Below are positions 1-6,567 of a stretch of DNA of 7,289 nucleotides, piece after piece. Numbering within the stretch: the first letter of the stretch is position 1; every line of letters begins with the position of its first letter. The notes under the pieces were generated by a model. It was not told the origin of the DNA. It was given only the letters and a program-made list of their open reading frames with translations, and did no database searches. Where the stretch lies: positions 1-7,289 of the forward strand of contig QMYF01000019.1 of NCBI GenBank assembly GCA_003662515.1, in the 5' to 3' direction. Made by a program: the position numbers and the translations under genes. Source of the DNA: Candidatus Hecatellales archaeon (lineage in GTDB: Archaea > Thermoproteota > Bathyarchaeia > Hecatellales > Hecatellaceae).

Positions 1-842
1 CTAAATCCGAGCTGGTAAGCCGTTTAGCCCCCCACTTCGACCTCTTCGTTTTAGACGGCTTCTCGGTTGCCCATAGACCCCATGCTTCAGTAATAGGTTT
101 CACGGCGGTGCTTCCCTCGGTAGCTGGCAGGGTTATGGAGGCGGAGCTTTCAGCCCTCAACAGAATAACTAAAAAAATTCAGAAGCCTTTCGTCTGCATT
201 CTTGGAGGAGCCAAGGTAGAGAAAGGCTCGGAGTTTGTAGAGTTCCTTCTGTCTAAAGGTGTAGACCTTGTTTTGACAGGAGGGCTGGCTGGAAACCTCC
301 TGCTCCACGCTTCCGGGGTAAACCTTGGAGAGGCAACTCTATCCATCCTTGAAAAGAAGGGGCTACTCGATTTCGCTGAGCAGATGGGGAAGGTTGTCCG
401 AGAGAACCCAGACCGCGTAATGCTTCCGTTGGATGTGGCGGTTAGAGGCAAGAACGGAGAGAGGGTTGAGCTTGAGGTTTCCCAGCTTCCATCTGAATAT
501 CCCATCTGCGACATAGGCTCCAAAACCATAAGCCGATACGTTGAGGAGGTTCGGAAGGCTAAAACGGTTTTTGTCAGCGGCCCCCTTGGAGTATATGAAG
601 ACGAAAACTTTGCTTTGGGAACCAGGGAAGTTTTCAAGGCTATCGCCGAATCCAACGCTTATTCTGTGGCTAGCGGAGGCCACACAGTTTCAGCCTTAAA
701 GGCCTTCAAGCTAGTGGAAGGCTTCAACCATGTAAGCATCGCTGGCGGAGCCTTCCTTGAATATTTGATGGGGAAGAAGCTTGCCGGGGTTGAAGCTTTG
801 AAAGAAGCGGCGAAAAGAATGAAGGCTTCTGGAGGTGGCTGA
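1..842 (+). CDS. pgk: Phosphoglycerate kinase, C-terminal part (5' end outside window)
   Basis: Cytosolic enzyme of glycolysis/gluconeogenesis that transfers phosphate between 1,3-bisphosphoglycerate and ADP. The open frame runs unbroken from the first complete codon at 3, so the GTG at 108 is an internal valine and not the start. About 279 residues are present; archaeal homologues have roughly 400-415, so some 120-135 N-terminal residues lie outside. Visible motifs: the substrate-binding segment with AHRPHAS (nt 54-89), the hinge motif GGAKVEKG (204-227), the archaeal-style LTGGLAGN, GPLGVYEDE (579-605), SGGHTV (672-689) and a final glycine loop SIAGGA (735-752). Archaeal PGKs have GGHT where bacterial ones have GGDS, which supports an archaeal origin. 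Two loops differ from the usual GGGHT and STGGGA. The three terminal glycine-rich codons double as the ribosome-binding site of the next gene, so the two are probably co-transcribed. Confidence 0.96.
   Translation, partial: KSELVSRLAPHFDLFVLDGFSVAHRPHASVIGFTAVLPSVAGRVMEAELSALNRITKKIQKPFVCILGGAKVEKGSEFVEFLLSKGVDLVLTGGLAGNLLLHASGVNLGEATLSILEKKGLLDFAEQMGKVVRENPDRVMLPLDVAVRGKNGERVELEVSQLPSEYPICDIGSKTISRYVEEVRKAKTVFVSGPLGVYEDENFALGTREVFKAIAESNAYSVASGGHTVSALKAFKLVEGFNHVSIAGGAFLEYLMGKKLAGVEALKEAAKRMKASGGG
831..837 (+). promoter_or_regulatory. Ribosome-binding site of the thiamine-binding protein gene, inside pgk
   Basis: GGAGGTG lies 5 nt before the ATG at 843 and is formed by the last glycine codons of pgk. 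The pgk stop TGA (840-842) is directly followed by the ATG, so translation of the second gene can be coupled to the first. Confidence 0.8.
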
Positions 843-1151
843 ATGGTTGTGGTTGTAGAGCTTTCCGTGGTTCCTCTAGGTTCCGGTGTAAGTGTCAGCC
901 GTCTGGTGGCTGAGGCTGTTAAAGCCTTAGAGGAGATGGGTTTAAAATATCAGGTTACGCCCATGTGCACGGTTTTTGAGGCTTCAAGTGTCGAGGAGGC
1001 TTTCAAGGCAGCCAGCGGGGCGCATGAGGCTGTCTTCAAAGCTGGAGCCCTAAGAGTTTTAACCACAGTTAAGGTGGATGAGCGGAGAGACAGGCCGAGA
1101 GCCAGAATGGAGGAGAAAGTGGAATCTTTGAGAAGGGCTATTGAGGACTGA
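843..1151 (+). CDS. MTH1187 family thiamine-binding protein
   Basis: Small cytosolic protein of the Thiamine_BP family (formerly DUF77, COG0011), named after MTH1187 of Methanothermobacter. Members form a ferredoxin-like fold and have been associated with binding thiamine or its pyrimidine part; the cellular role is not settled. The length (102 residues) is standard. Family features seen: an N-terminal beta strand followed by VVPLGSG, the YQVTPMCTVFEA segment (usually Y.ISGMGT..EA), GAHEAVFKAGALRV, and the closing TTVKVDERRD followed by a basic helix with KVESLRRAI. The ATG is chosen because it immediately follows the pgk stop and has GGAGGTG 5 nt upstream. Its 3' end overlaps by 14 bp the 3' end of the convergent gene on the other strand. 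There is no thiamine biosynthesis or transport gene in view, so the context does not explain the pairing with pgk. Confidence 0.93.
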   Translation: MVVVVELSVVPLGSGVSVSRLVAEAVKALEEMGLKYQVTPMCTVFEASSVEEAFKAASGAHEAVFKAGALRVLTTVKVDERRDRPRARMEEKVESLRRAIED

Positions 1152-1812
1152 TTCCAAGCTGGCGTAGAGCATCCAAAACCTCGAGGATTTCCTTTCGACT
1201 GGTTAAGCCTACCGCTGCGGAGTCGGCGAACTGGTAAACATATTCTAAGGCTTCCTTCGGCTTCAGCCTTCCAGCGGCAAGAGGCTTAATAGCCACTATT
1301 TTGGCGGAGGTTTCCTTTAAAGCCTTAAGCGTCGCCTCAGGGCTGGGCTCCATGAAGGCGCCAATTCTATTTAGGGGAGCCAGGTAAACCTCTATCTCTC
1401 CAAGCTTGCTGTCTAGGAAGGGAATGGTTTCTCCTGGGGAATGGGTTGCCGCGGCGGGAACCGCCCCAATCCTTTTCACAGCCTTCAAGCACTCCCTTAT
1501 TTTTGCCAGGTTAAAGCTGTCAGCTATCTCGGCGTGAAGCGCCACGACTTCGGGAGAAAACCTTTCAAGCCTTCTCAAGGCTTTCTCGAAATCCCCGTAG
1601 ATGCTTACGGTTAAATGGAAGTCGAGGTTCACCTCGGTTAAGGCTTCTATGGTTGGAGGTGAGACTACAAGCTGGAGGGCTTTAATCCCCAACTGGTAGG
1701 CTTCCCTGTAAATCTTAGCGATGTTTGAAGGTTTCAGGCAGAAAGTCTTATAGTATTCGAGGGCTTTCAAGCCGAACTGGCCTGCCCCTATGAAAGGCGA
1801 GGTTCCCAACAT
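1138..1812 (-). CDS. TIM-barrel protein related to aldo/keto reductases, probably non-redox
   Basis: A 224-residue protein whose sequence pattern follows the aldo/keto reductase barrel. It starts with LGTSPFIGAGQFG, like the AKR first strand, has a helix AKIYREAYQLGIKAL matching the AKR 'LGIN' segment, and ends with IVAIKPLAAGRL and DSAAVGLTSRKEILEVLDAL, which resemble the cofactor-side 'PLG.G.L' and 'G.s..eq..E' segments. It is shorter than true AKRs (about 270-330 residues), and I cannot find the catalytic Asp-Tyr-Lys-His set: the loop after strand 2 reads QLVVSPPT instead of the Asp/Tyr-bearing loop. A redox reaction is therefore doubtful; it may be a lyase, isomerase or binding protein of the same fold. 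It has no signal peptide or membrane segment. It is the last gene of the tmcA run, 23 bp after the HD gene, with no clear ribosome-binding site before its ATG. Substrate unknown. Confidence 0.82.
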   Translation of the reverse strand: MLGTSPFIGAGQFGLKALEYYKTFCLKPSNIAKIYREAYQLGIKALQLVVSPPTIEALTEVNLDFHLTVSIYGDFEKALRRLERFSPEVVALHAEIADSFNLAKIRECLKAVKRIGAVPAAATHSPGETIPFLDSKLGEIEVYLAPLNRIGAFMEPSPEATLKALKETSAKIVAIKPLAAGRLKPKEALEYVYQFADSAAVGLTSRKEILEVLDALRQLGISPQ

Positions 1813-1835
1813 GAGTTTTGGAAGCTTCAGGAAGC

Positions 1836-3275
1836 CTAGCCCCCTGGGAATTCCTCCCTTTCAATGCTTGAAAGCCATTCTTCTGCTTCTCTCCTAACCC
1901 TCCTGAAGGCTTCCTCATATCTGGCCTCCTTAAACTTTCTCCGGTCGGCGAAGATGTAGAAGAGGATTTGGTAGCGGGAAAGCGTCTGGTAGTCTGCGGC
2001 TGAATGCTCCTTAAGGGTTATTGGCGAGCCTTTATCCTCATCCATGAGGAAAGGCTCCTCAAGCAGCCTGTAAAGCCTGGAAAAATCCACCCCCACAGGC
2101 TTAATTTCCCCGCGGTGGTCCACCCTTAAACCCAGCTCGCCATACTTCTCCTCGAAAAGCTCTTTAAGTTTCTCAAGCTCGCCCCGTCTCCGGCTGACCG
2201 TCCGCAGGGAAAGCCTCCGCTCGTAAACGGTGGCATACCTTTTCCTGCGCTCCAACACGTCTCTGAAAATCTGGTAGGCCTCCTCATAGCGGTCAACCGT
2301 ATGCTTGGTCTCCCTGCGATGTTTAACCTCAGCTATAAACGAGAAGTCATCATAGTTTAGAAGCTGGTCAGGGCTGGAGACAAGACTTTCAAGAAACTCG
2401 GGCATAAGAAAGAGGGCATCATAGATCATGTGCTCGAAAATTCTTGAGGTTCGATGGTAGTAGACGTTTGCATACATGTGTTGGAGGGAGACGAAGCTGT
2501 CAAGGAGGGCTCCAGCAGCCGTCTTAGAAATTAAAAGTCTCCCCTCTCTAACCCTGAAGCCGTCGATTATCCGCTCGTAGTCCACCGAGCCATATTCGCG
2601 GGTTCCAGCATGGTAGGAGTCCCGGTTGAGATAGTCCAGCTTATCCACATCATAGGGGCCATCGATGATTTCATGAAGGAATCTTGGTGCTTCCCCTCTC
2701 ATCACCGACAGAATTTTCCCGGAATCCATAAAGCGGTCTAAAACTTGAGAAAGCCTCTCCGAAACTATTCGAACACCCATCTGTTCATGGTCAAACCTAA
2801 GTTCAGGCTTCCCTAGCTTGGAGGCAAGCTGGTTGCAGGCGTCTTCAAAGGTATGGCAGAAAGGTCCATGGCCAACATCGTGAAGTAAGGCTGCAAGCCT
2901 CAACGCCTGCAAGGTTTCAAGAATTTCGTCTTCGCCAAGGTTCAGCCGGTCTAAGCCTTTCAGGTTTTCCCGGCTTATACATGGTTCACCGTAAAGGGGG
3001 TGATGCATCTTATCGAAGGCAGGAGACTGCCTTCTTAAAATTCTGATTAAGGCTTTATGGGCTAGATACATGACGCCGAGGGCGTGGGCTTTCCGCGTGT
3101 GGGTGGAGCCGGGGTAAACATGATGGGTTGCATAGGTCTGGTAGAGGCGGTCTAACCTTTGAAATTCAGGCCTATCGATAATCTCGTTTTCAACCCCGGT
3201 AATGTAGATATAGCCGTAGATGGGATCGCGGATTTCCCGTTTAAACTTGAATGCTTCTGAGAAGGCCCCCACCAT
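1836..3275 (-). CDS. HD-domain phosphohydrolase of the SAMHD1/dNTPase-like type (COG1078)
   Basis: A 479-residue cytosolic metal-dependent phosphohydrolase. Residues seen: R61 and H64 in STHTRKAHALGV, H132-D133 followed by H136 and H141 in LLHDVGHGPFCH, H163 in DHEQ, and D211-K212 with Y215 and D219 in DVDKLDYLNRD. As I recall the human SAMHD1 structure, these match its R164, H167, H206, D207, H210, H215, H233, D311, K312, Y315 and D319, so the whole metal and catalytic set is present. Q46 sits where SAMHD1 has Q149. The N-terminal block REIRDPIYGYI and FQRLDRL is also typical of COG1078. Residues from about 300 on contain a charged, Arg/Glu-rich helical region and a C-terminal tail without a motif I know. 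Function is probably hydrolysis of (d)NTPs or another phosphoester; the substrate cannot be read from sequence. The ATG has GGTG 5 nt upstream. It sits 18 bp after the zinc ribbon gene and 23 bp before the TIM-barrel gene, consistent with one operon. Confidence 0.93.
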   Translation of the reverse strand: MVGAFSEAFKFKREIRDPIYGYIYITGVENEIIDRPEFQRLDRLYQTYATHHVYPGSTHTRKAHALGVMYLAHKALIRILRRQSPAFDKMHHPLYGEPCISRENLKGLDRLNLGEDEILETLQALRLAALLHDVGHGPFCHTFEDACNQLASKLGKPELRFDHEQMGVRIVSERLSQVLDRFMDSGKILSVMRGEAPRFLHEIIDGPYDVDKLDYLNRDSYHAGTREYGSVDYERIIDGFRVREGRLLISKTAAGALLDSFVSLQHMYANVYYHRTSRIFEHMIYDALFLMPEFLESLVSSPDQLLNYDDFSFIAEVKHRRETKHTVDRYEEAYQIFRDVLERRKRYATVYERRLSLRTVSRRRGELEKLKELFEEKYGELGLRVDHRGEIKPVGVDFSRLYRLLEEPFLMDEDKGSPITLKEHSAADYQTLSRYQILFYIFADRRKFKEARYEEAFRRVRREAEEWLSSIEREEFPGG

Positions 3276-3293
3276 TAAAGCACCATGAAAACC

Positions 3294-3518
3294 TTACTTT
3301 TCAGCTTCCTTAAGGCTTTCCTCCTCAGCTGCCTCCAACACTAAAACTCCCACGTAGCCGCATTTCTCGCAGACATACTGGTTGGGGGTAAGCCAGCCGT
3401 CAAGGCTACCATAAGGCTTAAGATTGGGATTGCCACATCTGGGACAGAAAATCCTCCGCCCTTTAAACCCTTGATGGCGGAGTCTCCTGAAAATTTCCAG
3501 GAAGCTTTTAAAGCCCAA
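3294..3518 (-). CDS. Small zinc-ribbon protein (TTG start)
   Basis: A 74-residue protein with a basic N-terminal helix (residues 1-22, rich in Arg/Lys), a zinc ribbon and an acidic tail. The ligands are two CxxC pairs, C25/C28 and C50/C53, separated by 21 residues that contain LDGWLTPNQYVC. Similar short proteins with a Gly-Trp-Leu-x-Pro centre occur in archaea as uncharacterised conserved proteins. The start is TTG: no ATG or GTG is available between the upstream in-frame stop and the first cysteine, and the frame is closed by TGA just two codons upstream. No good ribosome-binding site precedes it. The stop of the ASCH gene lies only 3 bp upstream, so translation by termination-reinitiation is likely. 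The basic helix plus zinc ribbon would suit nucleic-acid or ribosome binding, but that is inference. Confidence 0.85.
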   Translation of the reverse strand: MGFKSFLEIFRRLRHQGFKGRRIFCPRCGNPNLKPYGSLDGWLTPNQYVCEKCGYVGVLVLEAAEEESLKEAEK

Positions 3519-3521
3519 CTT

Positions 3522-3863
3522 TCAACCCTTCTTTCTCCTTCTACCTTTAGCCTTAAACTTGAAGCCTAAAATGTATACCTCAGCGTTTCGGGGAAGCTTC
3601 CCGTAATGCTTCCTCAAGGCTCGAAGCAGCTCTTTAACGTTTCTGAAGCCGTCCTGTCTGGCGTCGTTGTCGGTAAGCTGCTCCAGCCTCTTCCTTTCCA
3701 CCTTAACTATTTGAGCTGTGCCTATTTTCTCTCCTCCAACGTTCACCTCAACTATTTCGCCTAGTTTAAGGCTGGTTCTAAGCCTAATGGTTGAACGCTT
3801 CTCCCCTGAAAGGATTTTTTGCTTATACTCTTTCGAGAAGTTTAGAGGCTTCCTCCCCGCCAT
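3522..3863 (-). CDS. ASCH-domain protein, candidate N4-acetylcytidine amidohydrolase or RNA-binding protein
   Basis: A 113-residue single-domain ASCH protein (PUA-like beta barrel). Seen in sequence: the N-terminal SGEKRSTIR, an LGEIVEV strand, IGTAQIVKVE, the LTDNDARQDGF motif, LLRALRKHY, the final strand VYILGFKF and a very basic tail of Lys/Arg. E. coli YqfB, a 103-residue ASCH protein, is reported to hydrolyse N4-acetylcytidine, using Lys21, Thr24 and Glu74 as I recall. In a hand alignment K22 and T25 match the Lys and Thr, and D71 replaces the Glu. Other ASCH proteins bind or cut RNA, so activity is not certain. The gene starts inside tmcA with a 41-bp overlap and has GGAGGTG 10 nt before its ATG. 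Being coupled to the enzyme that makes ac4C makes a role in ac4C turnover plausible. The basic tail suggests RNA contact. Confidence 0.9.
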   Translation of the reverse strand: MAGRKPLNFSKEYKQKILSGEKRSTIRLRTSLKLGEIVEVNVGGEKIGTAQIVKVERKRLEQLTDNDARQDGFRNVKELLRALRKHYGKLPRNAEVYILGFKFKAKGRRRKKG

Positions 3864-6180
3864 AGTGCAGGAACACCTCCCCCACGGTTTCCCTCAAAAC
3901 CGTTTTAATGTTGGAGGCTGGAATGCCGCTTCGCAGGGCGGAAGACTTCCAAGGCCTCCCTTGGAAAACCTTAGCCAGCAAAGCGGTTTCCACCTTGGGT
4001 GAAAGTTTAAGCCTAGGTTTCCCAGAGCTCAGGAAATGGGTTTTCACGAGGCTTCTTATGGCGGCTGAGGCAGCCTCATAGGTTAGGGTTCCGGAAACAT
4101 AGGAGGCTAAAGCTGCCTTCTGAACCTTCGTAAGCTGGAGGGGATGCCCGTAATCCATGTTTACCCCTCGGAGGAGAAGCTGGGCCAGCTCGGTTTCCAT
4201 TCCGAAATAGGTATCGTGGAGGCTGTCCAACAGTTTCAGCCTGAACTCTAAATTCAGAACTCTGGTGAGCTTCAAGGCTTTCCCGGTTAAAGGTTTAACT
4301 ACGAGCACGCTGTATTCGCCTGAGACAAGGTTTCTGGCGGGACTAATATAGACGGGGAAGAATCCCGCCCTAAGCCAGAACCTTAAAAGTTCAGGGGTAG
4401 CTCCAAACCCTGCTCCAACCCAGTCGTAGCCTAAAGCCTCAGCCTCCCGGGAAAGCTCGTCTAAGGCCTTTAAGCCTAAACCTCGCCCTCTAAGCTCCGG
4501 GTGAACCGCTATCCGCACCACCCTTAATCCTCTAAGCTTGGCGAAATACCTGTAGGGCACATAGTTTTTCGCTATACAGCTAGGAATAACGTTGCCTGGA
4601 GGGTTGCCTCCCGAAGCCACCTCCTCAATAATTTCGGAGGGCATGCTTCCCTCCTCGCAGAGGTGGAGGCTAGCTAAAATTTTTCCTTCAGCCGTTATCA
4701 GCGCCCGGGCGAAGTGGTGGGGGGCTTCGCCGAGAATGGCTACGTCGTCAGGCCTGTTTCTGTAGTGGGCTAAAACATAGATGCCGATGAACTGTCGAAG
4801 CATATTCTCCTGTTTAAGGAACCATTCTTCAAGGTTAGGTGAAATGTAGATGCAGTGGTCTGGGCTTAGGCTGAGCCTTTCCTGATTGGTGAGTTCAGCT
4901 GGCTCAGCGTTAAGCAGTAGGGCGTCGTAAAGCCAAGCTTCAACAGGGTCGCCTTCCCCGTAGCGTATCGGGGTTTTAAGTTCAACCCTCCGCAGGGAAA
5001 CCTCCTTATCCTTCTCCAAGGCTTCCATAAATCTTAACCCGAAGCCTCTGCCAGCTCCCTCATAGCCGTGAATAGTGGAGGAGTAAACAGCCTTACGGAA
5101 GCTTCGCAGAATTTTGAAGAGGAGGGGTACAGGTATTCCTGCAGCCTCATCCACCAGCACAAGGTCGGCTTTACGCCTCAAAATGTTGAGGGGGCTAACC
5201 GTATCGATTATTCCCAGCTTACAGCGTAAAGCCACCGTGGAACCCTTCACTTTAACCTCCTCAAAGTTCACCCCCAAAGCTTTAAGGCCTCTAGCCGCAA
5301 AATCCAGCACCACCCGCACATTGGAAAAGCTGGGAGCCGTAAGGGCAATTTTGAAAGGTTTTCTCTTGCTTCCCAGCCTGTAAAGTAGCGCGGCGCTTCC
5401 CAAACCTAAAACCGCTGATTTTCCCCTGCCACGGTTAGCCGTAAGCACAAGCACCCTTCTAACCGAAGCCTTAGGAGGCTTCAACATCTCCTCAAAGGCT
5501 TTAAGAGCCTCCACCTGGTCTTGGGTTAAAGCTATCCGGTAGATTTCCCTGGGAAACTCCGCGTCCTCGGGAAGGCTTAACATGCGGCTTTCCAAGGGTG
5601 GAGAACGGTAAGGTTTCCCTTCGACGAGCTGTCCATTCTCGAAAATCCAGATTCCGGGTTTCCCTTTGAGGGTGTTGATAAGCCTTCTCGTGAAAAGGTC
5701 TCGGAGGTCTTCCTCCCTGTAGGGTGGAACCAGAAGCCTTCGCCTAAACCTGGTAACCGTCCTCAACCACTCTTCAAGTTTAGGCGTTAAAAGAACGATG
5801 ATTCCTCCTCCTCTAACAAGCTCCACCAGCCTTCCAAGATCGTTAGGCCTCAACTGCTCAGCCAGATCCATAACCAACCCATCAAAGCTTAAACCTAAAA
5901 TTTCCTCAGAGTTCTTGTAGAGAAGGGTTTCAACGGAAACCTGCCCTTCAAATTTTTCAAGCCAGCCTTTAAACCTGGCATAGGAGGAGTCTTCCTCAAA
6001 GCTGTCTGCTGCAAAAAGGATTTCTGTAGGTTCTCCTCGAAGGTTGGCGTATTCGGTGAAGAGGGCTGCCGCTTGTTCCTCCCGTCCTTCCCCGGCCAGC
6101 AGGATTAGGCAGCGATGCCTACTCCCCACTACTTCACCTAACGGCTTAAAGAGGCTGCGGGATAGCTCGCTGGCAGACAT
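3823..6180 (-). CDS. tmcA: tRNA(Met) cytidine acetyltransferase TmcA (Nat10/Kre33 family)
   Basis: Acetylates cytidine to N4-acetylcytidine in RNA using acetyl-CoA and ATP: the elongator tRNA(Met) wobble base in bacteria, and many tRNA/rRNA sites in some archaea. The 785 residues carry the full domain order. An N-terminal DUF1726-like domain covers roughly 20-200. A RecD-like ATPase domain follows, with Walker A GRGKS (K254) and Walker B LVDEAAG (D344-E345), plus the family signatures TIHGYEGAGRGF (about 369-380) and PIRYGEGDPVEAWL (404-417). The GNAT domain has AHYRNRPDD (471-479) and the acetyl-CoA loop RGRGLG (564-569). The C-terminal tRNA-binding domain spans about 650-785. The ATG at 6180 is the only ATG/GTG/TTG after the upstream stop. 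Its GGAGG ends just one base before the ATG, unusually close. The gene follows the ATPase subunit F gene by 69 bp and overlaps the ASCH gene. Confidence 0.96.
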   Translation of the reverse strand: MSASELSRSLFKPLGEVVGSRHRCLILLAGEGREEQAAALFTEYANLRGEPTEILFAADSFEEDSSYARFKGWLEKFEGQVSVETLLYKNSEEILGLSFDGLVMDLAEQLRPNDLGRLVELVRGGGIIVLLTPKLEEWLRTVTRFRRRLLVPPYREEDLRDLFTRRLINTLKGKPGIWIFENGQLVEGKPYRSPPLESRMLSLPEDAEFPREIYRIALTQDQVEALKAFEEMLKPPKASVRRVLVLTANRGRGKSAVLGLGSAALLYRLGSKRKPFKIALTAPSFSNVRVVLDFAARGLKALGVNFEEVKVKGSTVALRCKLGIIDTVSPLNILRRKADLVLVDEAAGIPVPLLFKILRSFRKAVYSSTIHGYEGAGRGFGLRFMEALEKDKEVSLRRVELKTPIRYGEGDPVEAWLYDALLLNAEPAELTNQERLSLSPDHCIYISPNLEEWFLKQENMLRQFIGIYVLAHYRNRPDDVAILGEAPHHFARALITAEGKILASLHLCEEGSMPSEIIEEVASGGNPPGNVIPSCIAKNYVPYRYFAKLRGLRVVRIAVHPELRGRGLGLKALDELSREAEALGYDWVGAGFGATPELLRFWLRAGFFPVYISPARNLVSGEYSVLVVKPLTGKALKLTRVLNLEFRLKLLDSLHDTYFGMETELAQLLLRGVNMDYGHPLQLTKVQKAALASYVSGTLTYEAASAAIRSLVKTHFLSSGKPRLKLSPKVETALLAKVFQGRPWKSSALRSGIPASNIKTVLRETVGEVFLHYGGEEASKLLERV
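3874..3880 (-). promoter_or_regulatory. Ribosome-binding site of the ASCH gene, inside tmcA
   Basis: GGAGGTG on the minus strand, 10 nt before the ATG at 3863. It lies within the last 20 codons of tmcA and supports the overlapping start over any downstream one. Confidence 0.65.
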
Positions 6181-6218
6181 GCCTCCAAACAGAAATAGCC
6201 CTTAACCTGTTTTTAGTT

Positions 6219-6229
6219 TGCCTCAAAAA
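6219..6229 (-). repeat. 11-base element upstream of tmcA (copy 1)
   Basis: TTTTTGAGGCA on the minus strand, ending 39 bases before the tmcA ATG. The same 11 bases occur upstream of pyrI at 7135-7145, also ending 39 bases before the start. A TATA-like CTTTAAT (6249-6255, minus) lies about 20 bases further upstream, so the element falls where a transcript would begin. Its T-run could instead help terminate the transcript of the preceding gene. Function unknown. Confidence 0.4.
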
Positions 6230-6249
6230 GGAGAAGTTTGAGGGTGAAA

Positions 6250-6567
6250 TTAAAGCTTGATTTCCATGCCCACCGTGCGTTTCACGAGCTCCATGATGGG
6301 GGCAGCCATCTCGGGAAGTGGCCCCTCCCTCCCAGGGATAGTTATAACGGTTGGGGTGAGCCTTTGAGAGGCTTCCCGAACAGCGTCCATCATGTCTTTG
6401 GCAAGCCCCTCCGTGATGGCTATAACCGAAATGTCTGCACGGTCGATAAGCTTCCATAAAAGCTCTTCCGCCTCTTTAGCGTTTTTAACACCGTAAGCGT
6501 TCCTCAAGCCTGCTACCCTGCAGAAGCCTGCCAAATCTTCCTCAGCGATAATGGCAATTTTACCCAT
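6250..6567 (-). CDS. atpF: A-type (archaeal/vacuolar-type) ATP synthase subunit F
   Basis: Subunit F belongs to the central stalk of the A1 part of the membrane-bound A1Ao ATP synthase, sits on the cytoplasmic side and affects coupling and ATP hydrolysis. The 105-residue length fits the family (PF01990). Recognisable features: the N-terminal strand KIAIIAE, GFCRVAGLRNAYGVKNAKEA, the ISVIAITEGLA strand-helix, PTVITIPGREGPLPE and the C-terminal MELVKRTVGMEI, which is close to the common IKRAVGVEI ending. It lies 58 bp after pyrI and 69 bp before tmcA, with no other ATPase subunit in the window, although this gene is normally part of a subunit cluster. A TATA-like box lies 24-32 bases before the ATG, and there is no clear ribosome-binding site, so it may be transcribed leaderless from its own promoter. 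The symbol follows archaeal usage (also ntpF/ahaF). Confidence 0.93.
   Translation of the reverse strand: MGKIAIIAEEDLAGFCRVAGLRNAYGVKNAKEAEELLWKLIDRADISVIAITEGLAKDMMDAVREASQRLTPTVITIPGREGPLPEMAAPIMELVKRTVGMEIKL

Noticed and set aside
179..683. Two minus-strand open frames (158 and 106 codons) inside pgk
   Set aside because: They lie opposite a clear PGK frame and show Ser/Pro/Thr-rich sequence without any family motif; they are shadows.
3718..4002. Plus-strand open frame of 94 codons across the tmcA/ASCH overlap
   Set aside because: It is antisense to two recognised genes, has no ribosome-binding site or motif, and the reading looks like noise.
5114..5383. Plus-strand open frame of 89 codons opposite the TmcA ATPase domain
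   Set aside because: It is antisense to the Walker B region of tmcA and resembles no known protein.
6146..6459. Open frames on both strands overlapping the ATPase subunit F gene
   Set aside because: They are His/Arg/Gly-rich, out of frame with a clear subunit F protein, and span its intergenic region.
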